Source of the DNA: an uncultured Bacteroidia bacterium
GTDB lineage: Bacteria > Bacteroidota > Bacteroidia > Bacteroidales > F082
Assembly: GCA_902785755.1 (NCBI GenBank)
Contig: CACZZO010000015.1
Location: 1 to 64,000, forward strand
DNA: 64,000 bases
Reading direction: 5' to 3'
This document shows positions 26,494 through 36,517 of this stretch, piece by piece. Both the position numbers and the translations under genes were made by a program. The notes below the pieces were generated by a model. It saw only the letters and a list, made by a program, of their open reading frames with translations. It did no database searches and was not told where the DNA came from. Positions within the stretch are counted from its first letter, which is position 1. Each line of letters opens with the position of its first letter.

Positions 26494-27177
26494 TTAAGAG
26501 TTTATCTTGAATCGAATATACTTGATAGTCAACCCTTGGTCGAGCCACATCTGTTCGTAGAAGGTGCGGATGGTCTTCACTTCGAGGTTGTCGTCATTTG
26601 CGTAAAGATCATCTGTGGCATATAGTAGTGGAAGACCTTGTTTTTCAACTACATCATGCAGTGTAAACTCGTACATTATGGGACTATCCGTCTTGAGGTT
26701 AAGGATGCCGTCGGGACGGACAATTTTGCGGTATCGCTCCAAAAACTCAGGCGAAGTGAGACGGTGCCGCGCATTGCGCACGCCCTCGCCCGGATGCGGG
26801 TCGGGGAAAGTGACCCAGATTTCGGAAACCTCGTCCTTGGCGAAAAAATGTTCAATCTGGTCGATACGGGCGCGAAGGAACGCCACATTTTTCATGCCTT
26901 CCTCATTGCTCTGCTTCAGGCCTCGCCAAATCCTTGCGCCTTTGATGTCCACACCTATATAATTAATGTCACGATGGGCACGAGCCAAGCCCACCGTGTA
27001 TTCGCCCTTGCCGCAGCCCAATTCGAGCACAATGGGGTTGTCGTTGTTGAAAAACTCTTCGTGCCACTTGCCTTGCAACGGAAAACCTTCTTCCATAATA
27101 CGCTCATAACTGTATTCGAACAGGTTAGGGAATGTCTTGTTCTCGGCGAAACGCTCTAATTTGTTCTTTTTTGACAT
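26494..27177 (-). CDS. trmB: tRNA (guanine-N7-)-methyltransferase
   Basis: 227 residues. SAM-binding motif [18 protein letters not shown]; catalytic/tRNA region [20 protein letters not shown]; the C-terminal [10 protein letters not shown] is also typical. It makes m7G46 in the tRNA variable loop. It is 35 bases upstream of the HerA-like gene, possibly co-transcribed. Length is normal. Confidence 0.95.
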   Translation of the reverse strand: MSKKNKLERFAENKTFPNLFEYSYERIMEEGFPLQGKWHEEFFNNDNPIVLELGCGKGEYTVGLARAHRDINYIGVDIKGARIWRGLKQSNEEGMKNVAFLRARIDQIEHFFAKDEVSEIWVTFPDPHPGEGVRNARHRLTSPEFLERYRKIVRPDGILNLKTDSPIMYEFTLHDVVEKQGLPLLYATDDLYANDDNLEVKTIRTFYEQMWLDQGLTIKYIRFKINS

Positions 27178-27202
27178 ATTTTTTCGGTTTTTTTACGAAA
27201 TC

Positions 27203-27261
27203 GGCAGGGGTTCCGCTACGCTTCACCGCCTGCCTAATATCCTACGCCCCTACGGGGCTAT
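27203..27261 (+). repeat. Dispersed palindromic repeat, copy 1
   Basis: TCGGCAGGGGTTCC, 7 variable bases, TTCACCGCCTGCCTAATATC then a CCCCTACGGGG palindrome. The first 14 and the 21 bases after the variable part are identical to the inverted copy at 50687-50745. It fills the trmB/SPOR intergenic gap and covers the last stop codon of the SPOR gene. Confidence 0.8.
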
Positions 27262-28208
27262 TTCAAAATCCAGCCTTTGCCTTTGCCCGATTCGCGGATT
27301 TCACGAAGGGCGGCATAGGCTTCCTCTTCGGTATTGTAGCGGTCGTAGGCCACAAACCAACGCTCGCCATGCTGTTCCATGAAGGCATTCGGGAATCCCT
27401 TGTTTCTCAACGAAATGACAACACGCTGGGCAAAATCCACTTGATCGTAGCATCCTGCAATGATGCGGATGGTGTCTTTTCTCGGCGTCTCATAATATGG
27501 TTTGCTCAACTCCTCCCTAATCATCCGATCAACCATTTCAGCAATCTTTTCTTCGGTCAACCCGCCTTCGCTTGGAGCTTCGTTCGTCTGGGTTTGCGTT
27601 TCCGCATATTGCTCCTTGTAATCGTCCTTGTGCAGAAACACCTTGTAATAGAACCACCCACTCAAAACGAGCGCCAAAGCCAGCATAATCACCCAAACCC
27701 CTTTCTCGACTTTCACTGAATCCTCCTCTGGTTCCGCATCATTCTTTTCCTCCACTTTTTGCATTGTTTCTTTCCTGACCTCCTCGTTTTCCGTCGCAAC
27801 CCAATCGAAATCATGCAATCCAAAGGAATCAGGATTGTAGTTTACGGTATTTTCAGGCTCAAAAACAAGCTCATTATCAGAGTTATAAGACAATGCGCCG
27901 ATACGATCCAAAGCCACCTTCTCACCTTTCTTCAACTTGTCGAATGTATCCGTCACAAACAACATCAACTGCTGGTTTGCGCGGGCTTTGTTCCAATCGT
28001 TCCGCTCCGCAATATAATTGATAATCAAATCATTGTCTTCACGATGATTCGCGTCAAACCCAACCTCGCACGAAGGTGACACAAAACGGTTCGTTTCCAC
28101 ATTCACCTTTGCCGAAACCTCATGCCGCACGAAGGCACCCAAGCCGGGCACCACAACGGTATCGCGGACAAACAAAAGTTCCGATATGGCTTCAACAATC
28201 GAAATCAT
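27258..28208 (-). CDS. HU-CCDC81 and SPOR domain membrane protein
   Basis: 316 residues. The N-terminus (ISELLFVRDTVVVPGLGAFV; about 1-115) is the tandem HU-like CCDC81 fold seen in Bacteroidota. A charged linker leads to one TM at about 171-192 (VWVIMLALALVLSGWFYYKV). The C-terminal SPOR domain (about 246-316: DTIRIIAGCYDQVDF; GERWFVAYDRYNTEEEAYAA) binds denuded peptidoglycan at division sites. It therefore links the cytoplasm to septal wall in the periplasm. It starts one base after the kdsB stop, so translation is coupled. Confidence 0.9.
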   Translation of the reverse strand: MISIVEAISELLFVRDTVVVPGLGAFVRHEVSAKVNVETNRFVSPSCEVGFDANHREDNDLIINYIAERNDWNKARANQQLMLFVTDTFDKLKKGEKVALDRIGALSYNSDNELVFEPENTVNYNPDSFGLHDFDWVATENEEVRKETMQKVEEKNDAEPEEDSVKVEKGVWVIMLALALVLSGWFYYKVFLHKDDYKEQYAETQTQTNEAPSEGGLTEEKIAEMVDRMIREELSKPYYETPRKDTIRIIAGCYDQVDFAQRVVISLRNKGFPNAFMEQHGERWFVAYDRYNTEEEAYAALREIRESGKGKGWILK

Positions 28209-28209
28209 A

Positions 28210-28962
28210 TTAGTCTATCAGTTGATTCTGAGCGAATTGCAATGCCTTTTCAAGATCTTCTTGCGTGTCGATTGACAGACTTTCCTTTAGCGTGATGCCC
28301 ATTCGGATACGCAAGCCGTTTTCCAGCCAACGCAATTGCTCCAACGACTCAGCCATTTCAAGCTTAGAAGGTTGCATTTCAGCGATTTGGCACAAAGTTT
28401 CGGTCTTGTAGGCATAAAGGCCGATATGCTTGTAGAACTCGCCCTTTTGCAGCCATTTGCCATGATCCAAATTGCGCATAAAAGGTATGGGATTTCGGCT
28501 GAAATACAATGCGTTATCATCCTTGTCCATCACCACCTTCACCACATTGGGGCTGAATAGCTCATCCTCGTCCTCAATGCGTTTGGCCAAAGACGCTATT
28601 TGCGTATCATCACGACCAATTAAATCAATGACTTGGTTGATTTGGGCAGGGTCGATGAAAGGCTCGTCACCTTGTATATTTACCACCGCATCATATTGGT
28701 CTTCAACCATATACAATGCTTCGCGGCAACGGTCGGTGCCGCTGCGATGGTTGGGGTCGGTCATCACATATTGGCCACCGAACTTCAAAACTTCGTCGGC
28801 AATACGAATGTCGTCGGTGGCTACCACGACAGCGTCTAATTTCGATTTCCAAGCCTGTTCCCAAACACGTTGGATCATCGTCTTTCCCTTAATCATTTGC
28901 AAAGGCTTGCTTGGGAAACGAGTCGAGGCGAAACGAGATGGTATGATTCCTATAACTTTCAT
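28210..28962 (-). CDS. kdsB: 3-deoxy-manno-octulosonate cytidylyltransferase
   Basis: 250 residues from ATG 28962 (MKVIGIIPSRFASTRFPSKP); the in-frame ATG at 28983 is less likely. It has the NTP-binding start, the HRSGTDRCREA motif, VNIQGDEPFIDP and FYKHIGLYAYK of KdsB. It activates Kdo as CMP-Kdo for the lipid A-core of lipopolysaccharide. It is followed by the SPOR protein gene with a one-base gap. Confidence 0.96.
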   Translation of the reverse strand: MKVIGIIPSRFASTRFPSKPLQMIKGKTMIQRVWEQAWKSKLDAVVVATDDIRIADEVLKFGGQYVMTDPNHRSGTDRCREALYMVEDQYDAVVNIQGDEPFIDPAQINQVIDLIGRDDTQIASLAKRIEDEDELFSPNVVKVVMDKDDNALYFSRNPIPFMRNLDHGKWLQKGEFYKHIGLYAYKTETLCQIAEMQPSKLEMAESLEQLRWLENGLRIRMGITLKESLSIDTQEDLEKALQFAQNQLID

Positions 28963-29014
28963 TTTCAAGTATTTATTTATCAAGAATTAGAGAGAAAATC
29001 GCATGGCTTTACAG

Positions 29015-29626
29015 TCAGAACAATCCGTTGAGCGAGGCTTCGATTCTGTCGACCACCGTACTCAAGTCCTCGGGGTTTTCGAGGTCGATGTTGTCCGTGT
29101 CGACGATGAGCAGCTTGCCGTCGTTGTATTCGCTGATCCATTTCTCGTAACGCTCGTTGAGGTTGGTCAGGTAACTAATGCTGATCGACTGCTCAAACTC
29201 GCGGTTACGCTTGGCGATGTGCCGAATCAATGTCGGCACCGAAGCGCGAAGGTAAATCAACAAGTCAGGCGGTTGGAGGAACTTCGTCATCAGCTCGAAA
29301 AGCGACTGATAGTTCTCATAATCACGGGTTTCCATCAGGCCCATAGAATAGAGGTTGGCTGCAAAGATGTAGGCATCCTCATAGATGGTGCGGTCTTGAA
29401 TGACATCCTCGCCGCTCTTGCGAATGTCCATCACCTGACGGAAACGGCTGTTGAGGAAGAAGATCTGGATGTTGAACGACCAGCGTTGCATGTCCTCGTA
29501 GAAACTGTCGAGATAGGGGTTGTGCGCCACCTCTTCATAGTGAGGTTTCCAGTTGAAATGCTTGGCCAAAAGCCCCGTGAGGGTCGTCTTGCCCGAGCCT
29601 ATGTTGCCTGCTACTGCGATGTGCAT
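29015..29626 (-). CDS. Deoxynucleoside kinase
   Basis: 203 residues. P-loop AGNIGSGKTTLTGLLA, then YLDSFYEDMQRWSFNIQIFF and the DRTIYEDAYIFA motif (the DRS/ERS equivalent), and a lid-like RHIAKRNREFE. It fits the dCK/dGK-type family (one chain, no metal site). It phosphorylates deoxynucleosides for salvage; whether dA, dG or dC is preferred cannot be read from sequence. It lies 52 bases upstream of kdsB. Confidence 0.92.
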   Translation of the reverse strand: MHIAVAGNIGSGKTTLTGLLAKHFNWKPHYEEVAHNPYLDSFYEDMQRWSFNIQIFFLNSRFRQVMDIRKSGEDVIQDRTIYEDAYIFAANLYSMGLMETRDYENYQSLFELMTKFLQPPDLLIYLRASVPTLIRHIAKRNREFEQSISISYLTNLNERYEKWISEYNDGKLLIVDTDNIDLENPEDLSTVVDRIEASLNGLF

Positions 29627-29730
29627 AATACTTCAATTTTAGTTTTCCGAAAGAAGTGGCTAAAATAAGGAAAAGTCGGCAAAAGCAGCCTCTTTTTTTG
29701 AAGAAAAATAACAATGTGCTGAATATCACC

Positions 29731-30810
29731 TCATTTCGGTGCCTTCTTCAGCAGATAAATCCCTATTACAAAAAACAAGATGTTGGGAATCCAAGCGGCG
29801 AGGGCGGGCGACAAGCCTCCCGAAATGGCAAACGACTTGGAAACCTGCATGAAAAGGATGTAGGAAAAGGCAATGGTGATGCCAATGCCAAGGTGCATTC
29901 CGGTGCCGCCCCTCACCTTGCGACTCGACAAGGCCGCCCCGATGAGCGTGAGGATAATCACCGCCCCGGGAGCCGACATGCGCTGGTGCATCTCCACCTC
30001 GTAGGCCTTCACCCCTTCAGAACCTTTTTCCTTCATGCTACGGATATGGTCGCGAAGCTCAAAATAGTTCATCTCCTCGAAATCCTCCTTCAACTTGTAA
30101 AGGTCTGTTGGATAAAGATTTATGATTGTGTCAAGATTTCGTCCTTTCAGTAGCATCTCGTTTTCTCCGTCAATATGCCGAATGGCATAAGGGTCGATGC
30201 GCCAACTGTTGATGGCCACGGTGTCATGGTAGAGAATATCCGACAACACCTTGTATTTCAATTCGTTGCCGTCATATTTCTCCCACGAGAACTTGTAACC
30301 GTATTGCTTGGCGATATTGAAACTCTCCACATATACAAACTCGTCTTTACCCATCTGGACATGCACATTGCGCCCCGCACTCTGGCTCAACCTTTCCATA
30401 TACTCGTCCTTGAAATTCCGCCGCACTTCGTTGCTCTTGGGAATCAGGAAGTTGCCAAAATACAATGACATGAGGGCGATGCTCACCGCAGCCAGCATGT
30501 AGGGATAGAGGAAGCGCCAAAAGCTGATGCCACTGCTCAAAATGGCCACAATCTCAGTGCGTGCGGCCATCTTAGAAGTGAAAAACACCACAGCTATGAA
30601 GGCGAACAAGTGAATGAACAGGTTGATATAATAAGGTATGGACATGACATAATAATCCACCACCACACGTTGCCACGGCGCGTTGTGTTTCAGGAAACTG
30701 TCGATGTTTTCGGACACGTCGAAAATGATGACGACCACAATCAGCATCGAGATGGCGAAAAAAAACGTCCCGATGTACTTTTTGAAGATATATGCGTCTA
30801 TTTTTCTCAT
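29731..30810 (-). CDS. LptF/LptG family permease (YjgP/YjgQ)
   Basis: 359 residues. Three TM segments sit in the first 120 residues (TFFFAISMLIVVVIIF; INLFIHLFAFIAVVFF; LYPYMLAAVSIALMSLYFGN), then a periplasmic beta-jellyroll region at about 130-260, then three TM segments to the end (GAVIILTLIGAALS; IGITIAFSYILFMQV; ILFFVIGIYLL). It is a lipopolysaccharide transport permease that works with LptB and LptC; I cannot tell F from G. Its ATG immediately follows the tgt stop, so the two are one operon. Confidence 0.9.
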   Translation of the reverse strand: MRKIDAYIFKKYIGTFFFAISMLIVVVIIFDVSENIDSFLKHNAPWQRVVVDYYVMSIPYYINLFIHLFAFIAVVFFTSKMAARTEIVAILSSGISFWRFLYPYMLAAVSIALMSLYFGNFLIPKSNEVRRNFKDEYMERLSQSAGRNVHVQMGKDEFVYVESFNIAKQYGYKFSWEKYDGNELKYKVLSDILYHDTVAINSWRIDPYAIRHIDGENEMLLKGRNLDTIINLYPTDLYKLKEDFEEMNYFELRDHIRSMKEKGSEGVKAYEVEMHQRMSAPGAVIILTLIGAALSSRKVRGGTGMHLGIGITIAFSYILFMQVSKSFAISGGLSPALAAWIPNILFFVIGIYLLKKAPK

Positions 30811-31941
<1,131 letters not shown>

Positions 31942-31956
31942 CGCTTTATTTTTGCG

Positions 31957-31996
31957 CAAAAATACGACTTTTTCCCCAACATTTTTCCTATTTTTG
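31957..31996. promoter_or_regulatory. Divergent promoters of tgt and the glycosyltransferase
   Basis: The minus-strand TATTTTTG (31957-31964) faces tgt with a leader of roughly 9 bases. The plus-strand TATTTTTG (31989-31996) faces the GTG start at 32019. Both match TAnnTTTG perfectly. Confidence 0.55.
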
Positions 31997-32018
31997 CAAT
32001 CATTAAAAATCCGAAAAC

Positions 32019-33182
32019 GTGCATATCTTTTTTTCTTTCAATAGCCTAAGTTTCATCGTTTTAGTTGTGTTTGGCCTTTGTTGGGTCATCCAAATGCTCT
32101 ATCATTGGGGCTTGTTTTCGAAGGTGGCCTTCTACAAAAGGAACGCCCGACCGAAACTCGACGAGGAGCTGGAACCCGTTTCCATTGTGCTCTGCGCCCG
32201 CAATGCCTATGAGTACCTTATTGAACTGATTCCTGTGCTGCTCAACCAGAACTACCCTGATTTTGAAATCGTTGTGGTGAACGACTGTTCCGACGACGAC
32301 ACCGAGGAATACTTGAAAAACCTTGAACGCTTGGAGCCAAGAATCAAGCCCGTGCAACTGAAGCAACACCTTAACTTCTTCAACGGCAAGAAGTTCCCGC
32401 TGTCGATGGGCATAAAATCGGCCAAGAACGACATTATCGTCCTCACCGACTTCAACTGTATGCCAGCCAACGACCAATGGCTGCGTAGCGTGGTGAACTG
32501 CTACAGCCACAATACGGAAATCGTCATTGGCTACAGTCCTTTCGTCCAAAAGAAAAGCACCCTGAACCGCCTCATGCGCTTCGATTCGCTCCAAAACGGA
32601 CTGCTCTACCTTTCGGCGGCCCTCAACCGTCATGCCTTCATGGGTGTCGGCAGGAATCTTTCTTATCGTAAAGAGTTGTTTTACAGGAATAAAGGATTCA
32701 TTTCCCATTACACGACTTCCGTCGGCGACGACGATCTTTTCATCAGCCAAGTGGCCACCAAAAAGAACACCGAGGTCTTGATTGACCCCGAAAATGCCAT
32801 CCTCACCACCCCGACCGACAGCTTCCGCATTTGGATGCGACAAAAGAGTAGCCGCTACTCTACCGTGTCTAAATACAACATGAGGGCGCGTTTTTCGTTG
32901 AGCATGTTCCATGCCTCTGGGCTTTTGTTCTACTTATCCTTCATCGCTTTGCTTTTCATGCGCCCCGCTTTCAGCATCACCAACGGAGCGGCACTCTACA
33001 TCCCGATTTTGGCTGTTTTATTCCTTTTGCGCCTTGGTTCCCAATACATTATCTACAGCAAAGCCGCCAAGCACTTGGGCGAAAAGGGTCTGCTTGCTGG
33101 ATTGGTTGCCTACGATTTCCTGTTTGCTTTCCTCTCGCCTTGGCTCAGGCTGATGGGGAGGATGAATGTGGGGAGAGAATAA
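32019..33182 (+). CDS. Family 2 glycosyltransferase with membrane segments
   Basis: 387 residues from a GTG start at 32019 that lies 23 bases after a perfect -7 box. An N-terminal TM (about 7-30, LSFIVLVVFGLCWVIQMLYH) is followed by a GT2 domain: VSIVLCARNAYEYLIELIPV, VVVNDCSDDDTEEYL (Asp pair), IIVLTDFNC, then GVGRNLSYRKELFYRNKGF, GDDDLFISQ and a QKSSRYST motif like the Q/RxxRW of processive enzymes. Two C-terminal TM regions follow. It probably adds sugars to a lipid or envelope polymer at the inner membrane. The product is unknown. Confidence 0.85.
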   Translation: MHIFFSFNSLSFIVLVVFGLCWVIQMLYHWGLFSKVAFYKRNARPKLDEELEPVSIVLCARNAYEYLIELIPVLLNQNYPDFEIVVVNDCSDDDTEEYLKNLERLEPRIKPVQLKQHLNFFNGKKFPLSMGIKSAKNDIIVLTDFNCMPANDQWLRSVVNCYSHNTEIVIGYSPFVQKKSTLNRLMRFDSLQNGLLYLSAALNRHAFMGVGRNLSYRKELFYRNKGFISHYTTSVGDDDLFISQVATKKNTEVLIDPENAILTTPTDSFRIWMRQKSSRYSTVSKYNMRARFSLSMFHASGLLFYLSFIALLFMRPAFSITNGAALYIPILAVLFLLRLGSQYIIYSKAAKHLGEKGLLAGLVAYDFLFAFLSPWLRLMGRMNVGRE

Positions 33183-33184
33183 GC

Positions 33185-33940
33185 CTACCCCTTAATCTGA
33201 ATCAAAAACCCTTCGTCAATCAGGGGCTGCACCAAACGGCGCATTTCCTCCACGGTGAATTTCTGCAAACCTTCCTCGGGCGTGGGACGGTCGATGGTGT
33301 AGACCATCACTTCACGCGGCTTCAGGAGGCGCACAATGTCCATCCAGCCGTTCAATACTTCGGGGCTTGACGAATCAAAATCCTTGCTTTTCAGGAACAT
33401 GGTTTGCATGATGAAGTCGCCATTGAACTGCTTCAAAGCCTCCACTACCTTATTAATATCATAGCCCGACGCAGGATGGTTGATTTTCTCAACCAAGTCA
33501 TTCGTCGGCGCATCGATTTTCATGGTCGGGTTGTCGACCTTGCGCAAAGCGTTGAACACTTCGGGCAAGTGTACCCGCGTGGCATTCGACAGCACCGTGA
33601 TTTTCGAGTTGGGATAATATTGGTTGCGCAGCCGTATCGTGTCGTCAATGATTTGCGGAAACTCAGGGTTCAGTGTTGGCTCGCCATCGCCGCTAAAGGT
33701 GATGGAATCGATGTTGATTTGATTGGCTTGGCATTGTTTCAGTTTGGTTTCCAAGTCGTTGCGCACCTTTTCAGCCGAAGGCAATCGGGTGTCGTTGCGT
33801 CCGTCCTTGTTCCAGCCGCACTCGCAATAGATGCAATCAAAACTACAAATCTTGCCTTTTTCGGGCAGCAAATTAATGCCTAAGGAGTCGCCCAAGCGGC
33901 GACTCCTTATAGGTCCAAAAACAGTTTCTTCTCTGATCAT
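33185..33940 (-). CDS. Radical SAM protein
   Basis: 251 residues. The cluster motif is KICSFDCIYCECGW (CxxxxxCxxC-like spacing C..., with the Cys at CSFDCIYC). GxxxR and SAM motifs follow: TFSGDGEPTLNPEF and ITVLSNATRVHLPEVF. The N-terminus VFGPIRSRRLGDSLGINLLP is typical of a small stand-alone group of radical SAM proteins in Bacteroidota and Firmicutes. The substrate is unknown. It is convergent with the glycosyltransferase (two bases apart) and just downstream of rny. Confidence 0.85.
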   Translation of the reverse strand: MIREETVFGPIRSRRLGDSLGINLLPEKGKICSFDCIYCECGWNKDGRNDTRLPSAEKVRNDLETKLKQCQANQINIDSITFSGDGEPTLNPEFPQIIDDTIRLRNQYYPNSKITVLSNATRVHLPEVFNALRKVDNPTMKIDAPTNDLVEKINHPASGYDINKVVEALKQFNGDFIMQTMFLKSKDFDSSSPEVLNGWMDIVRLLKPREVMVYTIDRPTPEEGLQKFTVEEMRRLVQPLIDEGFLIQIKG

Positions 33941-33948
33941 AATCGTGT

Positions 33949-35508
33949 TTACTTCGCATATTGCACGGCTCTCGTTTCGCGGATGACCGTAATCTTGATT
34001 TGGCCTGGATAAGTCATTTCGGTCTGGATTTGCTTCGAGAGGTCGTAGGCAATGCGGTCGGCATCTTGGTCGCTCACCTTGTCGGCACCCACAATGACGC
34101 GCAACTCGCGACCCGCTTGGATGGCGTAGGTCTTCACCACACCCGGATAAGACATGGCGATATCCTCCAACTTGTTGAGACGCTGGATATAAGCCTCAAC
34201 CACCTCGCGGCGGGCACCCGGACGCGCACCCGAAATGGCATCGCACACCTGCACGATGGGCGAAATCATGTTGTCCATCTCGATTTCCTCGTGGTGCGCA
34301 CCGATGGCGTTGCAAATGTCGGGTTTCTCCTTCAGGCGCTCGGCCACCTTCATGCCAAGGATGGCGTGCGGCAGTTCTTCCTCATTTTCAGCCACTTTAC
34401 CAATGTCGTGCAAGAGACCGGCGCGTTTGGCCGACTTCACGTTGAGGCCCAATTCAGCGGCCATCGTAGCGCAAAGTTTGGCCGTTTCGATGGAGTGTTG
34501 CAACAGGTTCTGGCCATAACTGGTACGATATTTCATGCGGCCAATCATCTTGATCAGTTCTGGGTTGAGGTTGTGGACACCGAGGTCGATGGATGTGCGC
34601 TTGCCGGTTTCCATAATCTCTTGATCCACTTGCTTTTCCACCTTGTGAACCACTTCTTCGATACGGGCAGGATGGATACGACCGTCGACGACCAATTTCT
34701 GCAAGGAAAGTTTGGCGATTTCGCGGCGGATGGGGTCGAAACCGGAGATGAGGATGGCATCGGGGCTGTCGTCGATGATGATTTCCACGCCCGTGAGCGA
34801 TTCGAGCGTGCGGATATTGCGGCCTTCGCGCCCGATGATACGACCCTTAATCTCGTCATTTTCAATGTTGAACACGCTCACCGTATTCTCGATGGCCGTT
34901 TCAGAAGCCGTGCGCTGGATGGTTTCAAGCACAATCTTCTTGGCTGTTTGGGCCGCGCTCAGTTTGGCCTCCTCAGTCACTTCCTTCACATAGACCATCG
35001 CGTCGGCCTGAGCCTCTTCCTTGATGAGTTCGATGAGTTGCTCCTTGGCATCCTTCGCCGAGAGGCCGGAAATGGTTTCCAATTTCTTCGCTTCTTCGTC
35101 GTAAATGCGGTCGAGATCGGCTTTTTTCTTGTTGAAGGTGTCGAGTTGGCCTTCCAATTTCTGTTGTGCAGCCTGCAATTCCTTGGACTTGCGCTGCGCC
35201 TCTTCCATCTTCTTGTTGGCGTCTTGCTTCAGTTGGTTGATGCGGTTTTCGGCAGAGGCCAATTCGCGCTTGCGCTCGTCGCAGGCCTTTTCGTGTTCGT
35301 CCTTCATTTGGAGGAATTTCTCCTTGGCTTGCAAGATACGTTCTTTCTTGATGACTTCGGCCTTTTCCTTGGCCTCTTCAAGCAGGGCTGTTTCTTCTTT
35401 AGTGACCGCTTTTTTCAGCAGTGTGGAGGTGATAAAATACCCGACAGCCAAGCCCACCAAAAGGGCCGCAATCGGAAGAATGATGTTTAATGCGTTGAGT
35501 AATAACAT
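33949..35508 (-). CDS. rny: Ribonuclease Y
   Basis: 519 residues from ATG 35508 ([20 protein letters not shown]). A longer frame reaches 35637 but runs through the 6S-like RNA. Order: N-terminal TM (about 5-28), long coiled coil (about 35-200, [20 protein letters not shown]), KH domain ([19 protein letters not shown]) and HD domain ([26 protein letters not shown]). It is the membrane-bound endoribonuclease that starts mRNA decay. The HD metal residues are present. Confidence 0.96.
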   Translation of the reverse strand: MLLLNALNIILPIAALLVGLAVGYFITSTLLKKAVTKEETALLEEAKEKAEVIKKERILQAKEKFLQMKDEHEKACDERKRELASAENRINQLKQDANKKMEEAQRKSKELQAAQQKLEGQLDTFNKKKADLDRIYDEEAKKLETISGLSAKDAKEQLIELIKEEAQADAMVYVKEVTEEAKLSAAQTAKKIVLETIQRTASETAIENTVSVFNIENDEIKGRIIGREGRNIRTLESLTGVEIIIDDSPDAILISGFDPIRREIAKLSLQKLVVDGRIHPARIEEVVHKVEKQVDQEIMETGKRTSIDLGVHNLNPELIKMIGRMKYRTSYGQNLLQHSIETAKLCATMAAELGLNVKSAKRAGLLHDIGKVAENEEELPHAILGMKVAERLKEKPDICNAIGAHHEEIEMDNMISPIVQVCDAISGARPGARREVVEAYIQRLNKLEDIAMSYPGVVKTYAIQAGRELRVIVGADKVSDQDADRIAYDLSKQIQTEMTYPGQIKITVIRETRAVQYAK

Positions 35509-35552
35509 TTTAAAAAACTCTGTTTTACCCGAAAATTGAGGAGGAAACAAAA

Positions 35553-35743
35553 GGAACTGTCTGTCCGTTGGGATATGCGTAAACCCCAAAAGATACGCTT
35601 GTGGCCACCGCGTTGCGCAAACGTCCACCGGCACCAACGGTGCTTCCCCGAGGGGAATGAGGCCTGTTTTTACAGAGCGCGAGTAGACCGATTGATGTGT
35701 TTGATAGTGTTGAGTTTACCAAATGCGCTGAACAGACAGTTCC
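35553..35743 (-). ncRNA. Probable 6S RNA between zapA and rny
   Basis: A 191-base segment is closed by a 14-bp terminal stem (GGAACTGTCTGTTC with GGACAGACAGTTCC, one G-U pair) and followed by TTTTGTTT in the minus-strand direction. Inside are smaller hairpins, including TTCCCC-TC-GGGGAA and GCACC-GTT-GGTGC. Size, closing stem and position next to zapA fit 6S RNA, which binds the RNA polymerase holoenzyme. I could not fold it or match a covariance model. No protein reading is convincing here. Confidence 0.6.
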
Positions 35744-35777
35744 AGTCTTTCAAAGAACGTCCATGCCGAAGCGTGGA

Positions 35778-36062
35778 TTATGCTTGTTCGCTCAGTAAGG
35801 CGTTCAGGTCGTGCAGTTTGTGTTCCAAGTTCTGATTGCGGTAGGTCAACTCGGAATCCATTTTGACGACGGAAGTGGCAAATTGCAAGGCCGTCATCGA
35901 GAGCAGGTCCTGCACGTCCTTGTAGGCGTAATGCGCCGAGTAGTATTTCACCCGCTCGTTGATGAGTTTGCCAGCCTTGCGGACGCTCTCTTCGTCAGCG
36001 CGGGCCACCGAGAGCCGGTAGGGCCTATCCAACAGAGTGATGTTTATCGTAATCTCATCCAT
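35778..36062 (-). CDS. zapA: Cell division protein ZapA
   Basis: 94 residues from ATG 36062 (MDEITINITLLDRPYRLSV); an upstream in-frame TTG at 36077 is less likely. It has the ZapA beta-hairpin start, the VRKAGKLINERVKYYSAHYA helix and a C-terminal coiled coil. ZapA crosslinks FtsZ filaments at the division ring. It lies 24 bases after a small coiled-coil gene and upstream of the 6S-like RNA, a neighbourhood also seen in distant bacteria. Confidence 0.88.
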   Translation of the reverse strand: MDEITINITLLDRPYRLSVARADEESVRKAGKLINERVKYYSAHYAYKDVQDLLSMTALQFATSVVKMDSELTYRNQNLEHKLHDLNALLSEQA

Positions 36063-36086
36063 CTCGCTGACGTTCAATTATTTGAG

Positions 36087-36380
36087 TTATTCCTTACTGT
36101 TCAGAATCGAAACGCACCTGTCAATTTCCTTCACCAAATCCTTTATGAGCTTTCTACCTTCTTCTATTTCTCCCTCGTTGTCGAGTGCGTTAACAATTGT
36201 AGATTTATTTATTTTGTCCTGCAACTCCTCCGCCGCATGTCGCAACGCCAGATTTTCCCTGTCTAACGCTACGTTTTCCTCGGCGAGCCGCTTGTTTTCC
36301 GCTTCAAGCCGTTTCTTTTCATCAAGCAACTTCCTCAATTTCAACTCGATTTCAGATACTATGATGCTCAAGTCGGCCAT
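36087..36380 (-). CDS. Short coiled-coil protein upstream of zapA
   Basis: 97 residues from ATG 36380 (MADLSIIVSEIELKLRKLLD). Almost the whole chain is a heptad-rich coiled coil (KKRLEAENKRLAEENVALDR), followed by a helical end. No TM or catalytic motif is visible. Bacteroidota commonly carry a gene like this before zapA; a ZapB-like partner role is likely but unproven. Its -7 box is at 36407-36414. Confidence 0.65.
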   Translation of the reverse strand: MADLSIIVSEIELKLRKLLDEKKRLEAENKRLAEENVALDRENLALRHAAEELQDKINKSTIVNALDNEGEIEEGRKLIKDLVKEIDRCVSILNSKE

Positions 36381-36406
36381 CGCGCAAACGGTTTGGAATT
36401 GTGCCA

Positions 36407-36414
36407 CAAAAATA
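36407..36414 (-). promoter_or_regulatory. Predicted -7 box for the coiled-coil/zapA/6S operon
   Basis: Minus strand TATTTTTG, 27 bases upstream of ATG 36380. It is the only perfect match in the 137-base gap to the divergent 5'-nucleotidase gene. Confidence 0.5.
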
Positions 36415-36517
36415 CGGAATTATATGTTACAGCACCCTTTTTGGCGAAAAAATTTTCCCCGATTTGTCGTGCATGGCTGAAAAAGCCGTAATTTTAGCGC
36501 ATTAAATCTTCATCATT

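Noticed and set aside
33961..35490. Open frame of 509 codons antisense to rny
   Set aside because: Shadow of the rny coiled coil and HD domain; composition is unnatural and no promoter or start context fits.
35509..35637. Longer N-terminus for RNase Y (start at 35637)
   Set aside because: The extra 43 residues run through the 6S-like RNA and precede the conserved TM start [12 protein letters not shown].
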